Under the pieces are notes generated by a model. It saw only the letters and a list, made by a program, of their open reading frames with translations. It searched no databases and was not told where the DNA came from. Shown here one piece after another: positions 7,430 to 14,143 of a DNA stretch of 31,621 nt. This DNA comes from JAGXLP01 sp964649445. Lineage in GTDB: Bacteria > Bipolaricaulota > Bipolaricaulia > M55B111. A program made the position numbers and the translations under genes. The DNA lies in assembly GCA_964649445.1 (NCBI GenBank), contig CAZYPS010000012.1, positions 1 to 31,621 on the forward strand, in the 5' to 3' direction. Within the stretch, counting starts at the first letter, position 1, and each line of letters opens with the position of its first letter.

Positions 7430-7470
7430 GTTTTCAAAGAATTTTTCGTAAATTAAATTTATAGAGTCAC

Positions 7471-7498
7471 TGAGGCAAATGCAACCTAAAGTGCCTCA
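7471..7498 (-). terminator. Hairpin overlapping the stop codon of the HerA-like gene
   Basis: TGAGGCA at 7471-7477 and TGCCTCA at 7492-7498 are exact reverse complements. The stop codon of the HerA-like gene (7496-7498) is part of the stem. No T run follows, so it may protect the 3' end or be a weak terminator. Confidence 0.4.
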
Positions 7499-9307
7499 CT
7501 TTTCCTCTTTCTGAAGGGAGAAGTCCCTATCGTAAAGATTTTTATCTCTGAACCTGTTACCGGGTTGATCGGCTAACTTTATCTTGTCCTGCTGTTTTTT
7601 ATTCCCGTTATCTAGAGATTTTTCTTTACTAAATCCTTTAGTGAATTCCTTCTTGAGCCTGGATATAACCAGGTGTTTTTCTCTTGAACCAAAGTCAGGT
7701 TGATAGATGGAAAATTCCCGTTCGACGAATCCCTTCAAATTCGCGCGATAATGGAGACCGGTTGACTTATTTTCTCGGATGATTAGCCCCAGGTCAAGGA
7801 GGTCTATCGGCCTTTTCGAGAGAAGTAAGCCGGTAGGTTTCTTCAACCAGGCACTAATCTGCTCGATGCTGTAAGAATGGGGCCTGTGGGCAACCAGAAA
7901 ACCTAGAATCTTGCGCTCGATATTTGGTAGACGGTTGACTTTATTTGCGAAGTAATTCGTATCCTGCTTTATAGGCGAGGGTAATTCTTCGAATTCCGAT
8001 TCCTCTTGTTTCTTTCTTCTGGTAGCCGCTTTATCGGGTTTATCTTTTTCCCCGGTTTCTCCGTCGTATGGAAGCCCGAACGTCTTGGCTTTGCCTTCTT
8101 TTTCGGTTTCATCCTTTTCCTCGAAGTCAGGGAGGTTTCTTTCGACTTTGTCGATGTTCTTGTCTTTATCATCTTTACGAGATTTATTTTCTTGCGATTC
8201 CGTCAGTGTTTCGGTTACCGCTCTCATCGCTTCACCCTCTTCCCCTTCTTTCAGCACGTCGGCGATTTCGAGCGACTCGATCACCGCCCTGGATACTTTA
8301 TGAACCTCAGGTAGGTCGGGGGGATCGAGGTCAACTTCTATGTATCCGAGCGTCTCGGCGGTCCGTTTTAGTTCTTTTATCTTTTCGGTTTTCTCCGAGA
8401 GTTCGTTCTGAAGTTCTTCCACTTGCTCTTCCAGTTCATCTACCCTGCTTTTCTTTCGTTCCCCTTTTTTCTTTGCTTCTTCAATTGCATCTATTATGCT
8501 TTCCCCTACCTGTTTGAGCTGAGGTGTTTCGACCGTATCGAGCGAAGGGGTAAAACCGGCGTGAAATGTCGAACGCTCTCGGACGTAGATCTTTTTCGTC
8601 GTTTTCTCATCCAGATAAATACAGTCCCCCGTATCTAGCTGGTTTACTTTTTCTCTGACCTGACCCTTTTTCCAGGGAAGAAGGTCGTTGTAGACCTTCA
8701 TGTCTGCCTCGTGAACTACTCTGTGCAGGAAGAGCATGCCCGCCTGAGTAAGGACGTCCTTTTCGACCTTTGCACTTCTCTGAGAGATTATTACCGCTCC
8801 CAGACCTCTCTTTCTGCCCCTGAGTGAAAGCCGGGTAATTATTTCCTTCAGCTCGCTTTTCTTTCCCTGAGGTATGAACTCGTGAGATTCCTCAATTCCT
8901 ATCATATAGGGTTTACGGAGCTTGCCGGCCCAGTTCCAGAGGGCGGTGAAGTAGTGTTTGAGCATTTTCCTCTGCTCTTCTTTGAGATAACCGCTGAGGT
9001 CGAGAATTACGGGAATGCTTTGCTTGAGGCTGATTTCCGCTACCTGGGGGGCGTCTTCGGGCTCTATCGTTATATCGACGTTCTTGCCCTCCCCGATCAC
9101 GAGGAGCTCGTATTCTTCCTTGAGTCCGAAATACTCTCCGTCGATATCTACGACGGTTAACGGGTAGTTGTGTTGCAGCAGTTCTTCGAAAATAACTCCG
9201 GCGGTATTGGACTTGCCCGAACCCCTTATGCCGAGGATGCCGATACATTTACCGATGATCTCATCCAGGCTGAAATCCAGATCGTCACTAATATATAGTT
9301 CTTTCAA
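7496..9307 (-). CDS. HerA/FtsK-superfamily ATPase with coiled coil and winged helix (DUF87-type)
   Basis: Predicted hexameric DNA-translocating or remodelling ATPase. From TTG 9307 it has 603 residues. That start is preferred because AGGAGG (9318-9313) lies 5 nt before it; the upstream TTG at 9325 would put this ribosome site inside the gene. Order: Walker A GIRGSGKS (26-33), Walker B region MIGIEESHEF (about 135-142), arginine-rich sensor segment LSLRGRKRGLGAVIISQR (about 160-178), coiled coil (about 270-320, DELEEQVEELQNELSEK), a highly charged linker, then a winged-helix-like domain (about 460-530) and a basic C-tail. No NurA nuclease, Sir2, DUF4297 or other usual HerA partner is adjacent. 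It resembles archaeal-type DUF87 proteins more than FtsK, since it has no membrane segments. The function (repair, segregation or defence) is not determined. Confidence 0.75.
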   Translation of the reverse strand: MKELYISDDLDFSLDEIIGKCIGILGIRGSGKSNTAGVIFEELLQHNYPLTVVDIDGEYFGLKEEYELLVIGEGKNVDITIEPEDAPQVAEISLKQSIPVILDLSGYLKEEQRKMLKHYFTALWNWAGKLRKPYMIGIEESHEFIPQGKKSELKEIITRLSLRGRKRGLGAVIISQRSAKVEKDVLTQAGMLFLHRVVHEADMKVYNDLLPWKKGQVREKVNQLDTGDCIYLDEKTTKKIYVRERSTFHAGFTPSLDTVETPQLKQVGESIIDAIEEAKKKGERKKSRVDELEEQVEELQNELSEKTEKIKELKRTAETLGYIEVDLDPPDLPEVHKVSRAVIESLEIADVLKEGEEGEAMRAVTETLTESQENKSRKDDKDKNIDKVERNLPDFEEKDETEKEGKAKTFGLPYDGETGEKDKPDKAATRRKKQEESEFEELPSPIKQDTNYFANKVNRLPNIERKILGFLVAHRPHSYSIEQISAWLKKPTGLLLSKRPIDLLDLGLIIRENKSTGLHYRANLKGFVEREFSIYQPDFGSREKHLVISRLKKEFTKGFSKEKSLDNGNKKQQDKIKLADQPGNRFRDKNLYDRDFSLQKEEK

Positions 9308-9673
9308 CGAATCCTCCTGCGGCAAAATTACTCTTTGTAATTATGATATGAATATTTTCTTTGTAATGAAGTTTTAAGTTCGTAGCTTCTCCCAGAAAAC
9401 GGTCAGCGACTCACTCTACAATTCCCGTTATAACGGATTTGTCGGATTTCTGCAATATCTCAGAATTATATAAGTCAGATCGGCGAAGCGTACCTGTATA
9501 TAGGTCTCCAGGGTTACTGAAACCATTATATGTCCCATTATAATAGTCTTTCAGGGGAGAATCTTGGAGAGTTGCCCCGGTTAAGGATGACATATGTCGT
9601 GACAAATAGTGACTAGTAAGAAATTCACTATTGGAGGGAAAGTTCCGATCTGGGCCACCTTTCACTAGAGTTT
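9308..9673. other. Gap between thyX and the HerA-like gene
   Basis: Apart from a doubtful 88-codon frame, these 366 bases hold an 8-bp hairpin (AATAGTGA 9605-9612 with TCACTATT 9625-9632), a 12-nt-spaced direct repeat CCATTATA (9523-9530 and 9535-9542), the 12-bp palindrome CCGTTATAACGG (9425-9436) and a promoter for the HerA-like gene. Base usage is A/T-richer than in neighbouring genes. Confidence 0.5.
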
Positions 9674-9677
9674 TCAC
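9411..9677 (-). CDS. Doubtful 88-residue hypothetical protein
   Basis: A GTG start at 9677 overlaps the thyX stop codon (GTGA), an arrangement typical of translationally coupled genes, and the frame stays open for 88 codons. I do not recognise the product. Against it, the composition (Ser, Thr, Asn and Tyr rich, few acidic residues) differs from every other protein in the window, codon use differs, and the frame covers a hairpin, a tandem repeat and a promoter for the next gene. It may be a chance frame, a decayed gene or a recent arrival. Confidence 0.25.
   Translation of the reverse strand: MKTLVKGGPDRNFPSNSEFLTSHYLSRHMSSLTGATLQDSPLKDYYNGTYNGFSNPGDLYTGTLRRSDLYNSEILQKSDKSVITGIVE
9427..9455 (-). 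promoter_or_regulatory. Promoter of the HerA-like gene with a 12-bp palindrome over its -10
   Basis: On the minus strand TTGCAG (9455-9450), a 17-bp spacer and TATAAC (9432-9427). The perfect palindrome CCGTTATAACGG (9425-9436) covers the -10 box and looks like an operator. The leader would be about 110 nt. Confidence 0.45.
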
Positions 9678-10273
9678 TGATCCTCGGCTAAATCCTCGAA
9701 AACCGTTGGTGCTACTTCCGACAGCCGGGTGAGGAACCCTTCAGCCAGGTCTCTGATCTCCCATTGTGCCTCCTCGCCACCTCTCAGTTCGATGATGTGG
9801 CGGAATTCCCTGAAATTGGTTTTGAGGTAAAGGGAGGTCTTGCTTCCAATCGGGAGAAGAAACCTTGCGTCCTCTTTGGGCACGCCCGCGTCGATAGCCT
9901 TTTGATACAGGTTATGAGACTCCGTTATTCCTTCTTTGTATTCTTCAGCCAGGCCCGCTTCTTTGACCGATTTGGGGATTACCACCTCGTCCTGGTTTTG
10001 CTTTACGTACCGCATCGATCGAACCATAAAACTAACGAGCCTGTGTCTGGTCAGCTGGGCGAGGCAGCTTCGGCTTATTCCTTCTACGTAAAACGTGGCA
10101 CTAGCGAACTCGAACGGCGACCAGTGCCCCCAGTTCCGGAGTTTTCTTATCAATTCTCTGTCTTCCTCGGCTGAGTAGTCCTGTTCGTTTCCCGCGGTTT
10201 GATGCGAAATTCTTGCCGCCTGGGCGATCATTGATTCTGGATCTTCGGTATGTCGGACTAATTCTATTTTCAT
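9674..10273 (-). CDS. thyX: Flavin-dependent thymidylate synthase
   Basis: Converts dUMP to dTMP using methylene-tetrahydrofolate, FAD and NADPH; cytosolic homotetramer. The length of 199 residues is typical. The ThyX signature RHRx7S is present as RHRLVSFMVRSMRY (start near residue 78), and the C-terminal REFRHIIELRGGEEAQWEIR is characteristic. Inside the signature the common Asn-Glu pair (as in RHRxxSVNExSxRY) is Met-Val here. The ATG overlaps the dcd stop by 4 nt, so the two are translationally coupled: dcd supplies dUTP or dUMP and ThyX methylates dUMP. No thyA is visible. Confidence 0.95.
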   Translation of the reverse strand: MKIELVRHTEDPESMIAQAARISHQTAGNEQDYSAEEDRELIRKLRNWGHWSPFEFASATFYVEGISRSCLAQLTRHRLVSFMVRSMRYVKQNQDEVVIPKSVKEAGLAEEYKEGITESHNLYQKAIDAGVPKEDARFLLPIGSKTSLYLKTNFREFRHIIELRGGEEAQWEIRDLAEGFLTRLSEVAPTVFEDLAEDQ

Positions 10274-10806
10274 AGTTTTGCCACCTCTATACCTTCCTGG
10301 TCCTGATACTTTCCGTCTCTGTCGTCGTAAGTCGTCATGGGTCGTTCGCCCTTGAAGAAGACTACCTGGGCTATTCCCTCATCGGCGTAAATCCTTGCCG
10401 GAAGTGGCGTGGTATTCGAAATCTCGATGGTTAAGTATCCTTTCCAGCCCGGCTCTATCGGCGTCATATTGACGATTATGCCGCACCTGGCGTAAGTGCT
10501 CTTTCCGACCACGAGCCCGAAAAGATCGTCGGGCATGTCGAACTTTTCGAGGGATTTCCCCAGACAGAAGGAATTCGGTGGAATCAGGCAGCTTTCCTCT
10601 TTTACCTCTACAAAAGCATCTTCGTTGAATTCTTTTGGGTTAATTTCGGTGGAGTGGACGTCGGTAAAGATCCGGAATTCGTCGTCGATTCTAATATCGT
10701 ATCCAAACGAACCCAGCCCGTAGCTGATTTTCTCGTCGGTCTGTAGGTTCCTGACAAATGGAGTGACCGGTTCGACCCGTGCTATCTCCTCGTCATTCAA
10801 TATCAT
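10270..10806 (-). CDS. dcd: dCTP deaminase
   Basis: Deaminates dCTP to dUTP, feeding dTMP synthesis; trimeric, cytosolic. I choose ATG 10806 (178 residues) because the family begins MILND; the frame is open to a TTG at 10869, but that TTG coincides with the -35 box of the promoter. Motifs: SYGLGSFGYDIRI, IPPNSFCLGKSLEKFDMP, GKSTYARCGIIVNMTPIEPGWKGYLTIEISN (the Glu of PIEPGW and of LTIEISN lie in the catalytic region) and IYADEGIAQVVFF. It overlaps thyX by 4 nt. Whether it also has dUTPase activity, as in bifunctional relatives, cannot be told by eye. Confidence 0.93.
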   Translation of the reverse strand: MILNDEEIARVEPVTPFVRNLQTDEKISYGLGSFGYDIRIDDEFRIFTDVHSTEINPKEFNEDAFVEVKEESCLIPPNSFCLGKSLEKFDMPDDLFGLVVGKSTYARCGIIVNMTPIEPGWKGYLTIEISNTTPLPARIYADEGIAQVVFFKGERPMTTYDDRDGKYQDQEGIEVAKL

Positions 10807-10840
10807 GGTTTTTAATGCCCCCGCGTATTTTGTGTCACTA

Positions 10841-10869
10841 ATCTTAACTAAAATGGTGGAAAGGGACAA
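10841..10869 (-). promoter_or_regulatory. Promoter for dcd-thyX
   Basis: On the minus strand TTGTCC (10869-10864), a 17-bp spacer and TAAGAT (10846-10841). Expected start is near 10834, giving a leader of about 28 nt. It stands back to back with the pgsA promoter, with only 11 bp between the two -35 boxes. Confidence 0.5.
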
Positions 10870-10880
10870 ACCGGCGCTTG

Positions 10881-10909
10881 TTGCAACCCGGAAGGGCTGT
10901 AGTTATCAT
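10881..10909 (+). promoter_or_regulatory. Promoter for pgsA-like gene, predicted leaderless start
   Basis: TTGCAA (10881-10886), a 17-bp spacer and TATCAT (10904-10909). Transcription should begin at about 10916-10917, within 1-2 bases of the ATG at 10918. No Shine-Dalgarno sequence lies at a proper distance. Confidence 0.5.
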
Positions 10910-10917
10910 TCCCGGTG

Positions 10918-11442
10918 ATGAATACAGCAAACTTTATCACTTCCATTAGATTCATCCTGGTGCCTTTAATTGTAGCCGCGCTCTGTAGAGGTAATGATTG
11001 GTGGGCGCTGGCGTTTCTGACACTGGCGCTTGTATCGGATCTGATAGACGGATTGGTTGCTAGAAGGATGGGGCAGATTACCGATCTGGGTCAGGTCCTC
11101 GACCCTCTGGCGGATAAAACTTTATTCCTCGCGCTTTTTGGTTACTTTGCCTGGGCGGACCGAATACCCATAGTTGCCTTTTTCCTCCTGCTCCTGCCGT
11201 ATTTTGCCCTGATCCTTGGCGGCGGGGTTATGTATAGATATCAGGGAAGGGTGATACAGGCAAACTTCTGGGGTAAAGCGAGTTCTGCCCTCCTTACCAT
11301 TGGTTTGATTTTTGTTTATTTTCATCTGCCTTTTGCCCTCTATTTGATCTATATAGGTATAGCGACTGCCTTTGTTTCCGCGTTTGTCTATTTTAGAATT
11401 GGAGCCGAAAGTGAGGTTTCGCCCTACGAGGAGAGCAGTTAA
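10918..11442 (+). CDS. pgsA: CDP-alcohol phosphatidyltransferase (PgsA-like)
   Basis: Integral membrane enzyme that transfers a phosphatidyl group from CDP-diacylglycerol to an alcohol, most often glycerol-3-phosphate to give phosphatidylglycerophosphate. The complete CDP-alcohol signature D-x2-D-G-x2-A-R-x8-G-x3-D-x3-D is seen in SDLIDGLVARRMGQITDLG followed by QVLDPLAD. There are about five or six membrane segments in 174 residues, with acidic residues at the C-terminus. The N-terminus MNTANFITSIRF matches the usual NLLTLLRI start. A GTG one codon upstream (10915) is an alternative. The gene converges on rluD with only 3 nt between the stop codons. Phosphatidylserine or cardiolipin synthase of the same superfamily is possible. 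Confidence 0.85.
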   Translation: MNTANFITSIRFILVPLIVAALCRGNDWWALAFLTLALVSDLIDGLVARRMGQITDLGQVLDPLADKTLFLALFGYFAWADRIPIVAFFLLLLPYFALILGGGVMYRYQGRVIQANFWGKASSALLTIGLIFVYFHLPFALYLIYIGIATAFVSAFVYFRIGAESEVSPYEESS

Positions 11443-11445
11443 CAA

Positions 11446-12333
11446 TTAGGACGCCTTGAATTCCTCCGGTTCCGGTGCTTTTAGCGTTAAATCGGTCCCC
11501 TTTTTTGGATGTTTTACCGTTAATCGTAGCGCGTGTAGCATAAGCCTCTCACCCGGTGGGCCCCCGTAATAGGAATCCCCGATAATTTTGTGATTGATAT
11601 AGTTCATATGAACCCTGATCTGATGGGTTCTACCGGTAATTGGTTTGACTTTTAGCAGCGTGGAGTTCCCGCGTTCTTCTTTTACCCAGAATTTAGTGCT
11701 GGCTTCTTTCCCTCCGAGCTTAACCTTCATTCTGGTCTTGTCCTTGCTGCTCCTGCCGACCGGAGCATCTATTAGACCGCTCCGCTCGTCAAAATGGCCG
11801 TCGACCAGGGCTATGTATTCTTTATCTACTTCTCTGTTCTTAAATTGCCCTTTTAGATCATAGAAGGCTTCGGCCGTTCTTACTACCGCGATAACACCGC
11901 TGGTCTCTTTATCCAGTCGGTGGACTATGCCTGGTCTGGTCGGGTCGGGAAGATTTGGAAGATCTTCGTAACGATAGATCAGCCCGTTGGCGAGAGTGCC
12001 TTTTTCGTGTCCCGGACCGGGGTGAACTACCAGGGAAGTTGGCTTGTTGAGTCCGATCAAACTGTCATCTTCATAAACTATTTCCAGCGGAATATCTTGA
12101 GGAACGAGCGGTTTGGACTCGAAGTCCTTTGGAACTCTGATTGCAACTCTTTCTCCTTCTGATACACAATAGCTTGGCTTCACCTGAGAATCGTCAACTT
12201 TAACGTGACCGCCCTTGATTAACTCCTGCCATTTGGTTCGAGAGAGCTCCGGATACCGAATCGTGACGAGTTTATCGATCCGAATGCCAGCCTCTGTCTT
12301 GCCTACTGGAAAGACTTCAGAATATAGACTCAT
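11446..12333 (-). CDS. rluD: RluD-family 23S rRNA pseudouridine synthase
   Basis: Isomerises specific uridines in large-subunit rRNA. An N-terminal S4 RNA-binding domain (about residues 15-75, RIDKLVTIRYPELSRTKWQELIKGGHVKVDD) is followed by the catalytic domain with the family motif GIVHRLDKETSGV holding the catalytic Asp. PITGRTHQIRVHM and GDSYYGG are also typical. The length of 295 residues fits RluD/YlyB. It has its own promoter with a 44-nt leader and a weak ribosome site (AAGAGATG). RluC-type specificity cannot be excluded. Confidence 0.93.
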   Translation of the reverse strand: MSLYSEVFPVGKTEAGIRIDKLVTIRYPELSRTKWQELIKGGHVKVDDSQVKPSYCVSEGERVAIRVPKDFESKPLVPQDIPLEIVYEDDSLIGLNKPTSLVVHPGPGHEKGTLANGLIYRYEDLPNLPDPTRPGIVHRLDKETSGVIAVVRTAEAFYDLKGQFKNREVDKEYIALVDGHFDERSGLIDAPVGRSSKDKTRMKVKLGGKEASTKFWVKEERGNSTLLKVKPITGRTHQIRVHMNYINHKIIGDSYYGGPPGERLMLHALRLTVKHPKKGTDLTLKAPEPEEFKAS

Positions 12334-12383
12334 TTAGTTCATCTCTTAAGTTACCGAGAGTTAAATAACAAGAACATAACCAC

Positions 12384-12412
12384 ATTATACTCCACCCTCG
12401 ATTTCCTTTAAA
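12384..12412 (-). promoter_or_regulatory. Promoter for rluD
   Basis: On the minus strand TTTAAA (12412-12407), a 17-bp spacer and a perfect TATAAT (12389-12384). Its -35 box is separated by one base from the -35 box of the divergent rimP promoter. Confidence 0.6.
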
Positions 12413-12413
12413 G

Positions 12414-12442
12414 TTGAGTTGCTATGCGGAATTTGATATAAT
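12414..12442 (+). promoter_or_regulatory. Promoter for rimP, predicted leaderless start
   Basis: TTGAGT (12414-12419), a 17-bp spacer and TATAAT (12437-12442). Transcription should begin about 12449-12451, at or next to the ATG of rimP at 12451. The bases before the ATG (CTCTTGTC) contain no Shine-Dalgarno match. Confidence 0.65.
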
Positions 12443-12450
12443 CTCTTGTC

Positions 12451-12921
12451 ATGAGTAAAAAAAGCGATCAATTGACAGAACTGGCGGAACGGATATTGGA
12501 AGACTTTTCGAGCTATCTCTATTTGCTCAAATGGGAAAAGAGAGGCGAGGAATGGGTGCTGGAGCTCCTTATAGATAAGGAAAGTCCTGTTACTACTTCC
12601 GATTGTGCAGAGATCAGCAGTCGAGTTTCCGATGAACTGGATAACAGGGATTTGATTCAAAAAGAATACGTGTTACAGGTCTCCTCCCCGGGAGTGGAAC
12701 GACCGCTTGTAGAATCCCGCCACTTTAGAAGTGCGGTTGGAGGAAAAGTGGAAATAAGTACTTACGGACCGATAGATGGGACAAAAAATTTTGTCGGGAA
12801 CTTAGAGAGGTACGATGAGGAGAGCGAGGAAATAAAACTGGAAATAGACGGAGAGTTCGTTGATATTCCGCTTGCTAGCGTATCAAAGGCGACGACGAAG
12901 ATGGTTAGCGATCCGAATTAA
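12451..12921 (+). CDS. rimP: Ribosome maturation factor RimP
   Basis: Helps assemble the 30S subunit. The 156 residues show the N-terminal RimP domain (TELAERILEDFSSYLYLLKWEKRG) and the family signature YVLQVSSPGVERPL, followed by an SH3-like C-terminal domain (NFVGNLERYDEESEEIKLEIDGEFVDIPLASVSKATT). It lies upstream of nusA as in many bacteria, but with a 184-nt gap. The promoter is placed so close that the mRNA is probably leaderless. Confidence 0.93.
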   Translation: MSKKSDQLTELAERILEDFSSYLYLLKWEKRGEEWVLELLIDKESPVTTSDCAEISSRVSDELDNRDLIQKEYVLQVSSPGVERPLVESRHFRSAVGGKVEISTYGPIDGTKNFVGNLERYDEESEEIKLEIDGEFVDIPLASVSKATTKMVSDPN

Positions 12922-12930
12922 TCGGGAAAT

Positions 12931-12959
12931 TTGTGGAGAATATTTCTGGTGGGTATTAA
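12931..12959 (+). promoter_or_regulatory. Possible separate nusA promoter
   Basis: TTGTGG (12931-12936), a 17-bp spacer and TATTAA (12954-12959). The match is weak (three and four of six bases). It would give a leader of about 140 nt containing the hairpin at 13048. Confidence 0.3.
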
Positions 12960-13047
12960 AATAAATTCTCAATTCTTTCTAACAATCTTCCTAACAGTTT
13001 TTGTCGAGGAATTTTCGCGAATGAAGGAATGAAGGAAGGTAAAGGTG

Positions 13048-13077
13048 GATCCTGGAAAGTTCGTAAGGTCCAGGATC
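13048..13077 (+). promoter_or_regulatory. Leader hairpin upstream of nusA
   Basis: GATCCTGGA (13048-13056) pairs perfectly with TCCAGGATC (13069-13077) over a 12-nt loop and ends 28 nt before the nusA ATG. There is no T tract. It may be a processing or autoregulatory site. Confidence 0.5.
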
Positions 13078-13105
13078 GAGGTGAATTGACCCAAGAGGGA
13101 TAGTA

Positions 13106-14038
13106 ATGAATATCGAATTTATCGAAGCATTGGAAGATATGGCGAAGGATAAAGGGATAGAGCGGGACGAATTATACGAAATGGTCGAGGTGGGGCTCCA
13201 GGCGGCATACCAGGAACAGTACGATACCGATAAGGACGTCGACGTAGACATCGATCAGAACTCCGGAGACATATTTATCGAAGGGGAACAAATTCAACTG
13301 GGTCAGTTTGGTAGAATTGCATCCAAGAAGGCGGAAGACGTAATACGGCAGCTAATCCAGGAAAAGCAGAACGAGCTCATGTACGAGACTTACATGAAGC
13401 GGAAAGGTGAATTAGTAAACGGGTCGATTCACCGGTTCGAAGGTAGTGACGTATGGTTGAACCTCGGTGAAGTGGAGGCTTTGCTTCCCGGTTCCGAAAG
13501 GATACCGGGTGAAAGGTATGATCAGGGGGATAGCCTCAGAGCCTATCTCTATCGAGTGAAGAAAAAGTCCGGTGGGCTTTTGATCCGTGTTTCCCGCTCC
13601 ATGAAAGAATTTGTAGCAAAGCTGATGGAGCTCGAAGTGCCCGAAATCGAAGACGGACTACTGGAGATAGTGAAAATAGCACGGGAACCGGGTAAGAGAA
13701 GCAAGGTTGCAGTCCAATCCCTGGATGAACAGATAGATCCTGTCGGGACCTGTGTGGGAGCAGGAGGTTCCCGGGTAAAAGAAATTACCGATGAATTAAA
13801 TGGAGAAAAAATAGACGTAATACGCTGGAGTGAGGATCGAGAAGTACTTATTCGGAATAGCCTGGAACCAGCGAGCGTTCTGTCGATCGAGTTTAACGAG
13901 GATGACCAAGGTGAAGAGATTGCCAAGGTCCTGGTACCGCAAGACGATCTTGCATACGCTATTGGTCAAAACGGCCAGAACGTGAGATTGACCGTAGATC
14001 TAGTTGGATGCGATATAGACGTTAGAAGCCCTGAGTAA
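13106..14038 (+). CDS. nusA: Transcription termination/antitermination factor NusA (short form)
   Basis: Binds RNA polymerase and nascent RNA and controls pausing, termination and antitermination. At 310 residues it is shorter than the common 340-500. The N-terminal RNAP-binding domain starts MNIEFIEALEDMAKDKGIERDELYE but loses part of its middle between DIDQNSGDIFIEG and GRIASKKAEDVI. The S1 domain (about 103-170), KH1 (about 195-260, VGAGGSRVKEI) and KH2 (about 270-310, IGQNGQNVRLT) follow. C-terminal acidic repeats of the E. coli type are absent. A ribosome site AGAGGGA lies 5 nt before the ATG. The usual followers ylxR, rplGA and infB are missing; an MMPL exporter comes next. Confidence 0.93.
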   Translation: MNIEFIEALEDMAKDKGIERDELYEMVEVGLQAAYQEQYDTDKDVDVDIDQNSGDIFIEGEQIQLGQFGRIASKKAEDVIRQLIQEKQNELMYETYMKRKGELVNGSIHRFEGSDVWLNLGEVEALLPGSERIPGERYDQGDSLRAYLYRVKKKSGGLLIRVSRSMKEFVAKLMELEVPEIEDGLLEIVKIAREPGKRSKVAVQSLDEQIDPVGTCVGAGGSRVKEITDELNGEKIDVIRWSEDREVLIRNSLEPASVLSIEFNEDDQGEEIAKVLVPQDDLAYAIGQNGQNVRLTVDLVGCDIDVRSPE

Positions 14039-14143
14039 TCTTTTTATCGATGATACTCCAGATATTCCTATTGGGTTCATGAATGAGCTTTATTATCGAA
14101 TTTAGAAATACGCCGTACCTAGTGAGCCCTGGACTGACCCTGG

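Noticed and set aside
8006..8638. Several plus-strand frames opposite the HerA-like gene
   Set aside because: They are antisense shadows of its Glu/Lys-rich linker, giving Phe/Leu/Ser-rich translations.
14072..14105. Promoter TTGGGT-17-TATCGA before the MMPL gene
   Set aside because: Only about half of the bases match consensus; it is not better than chance in A/T-rich sequence.
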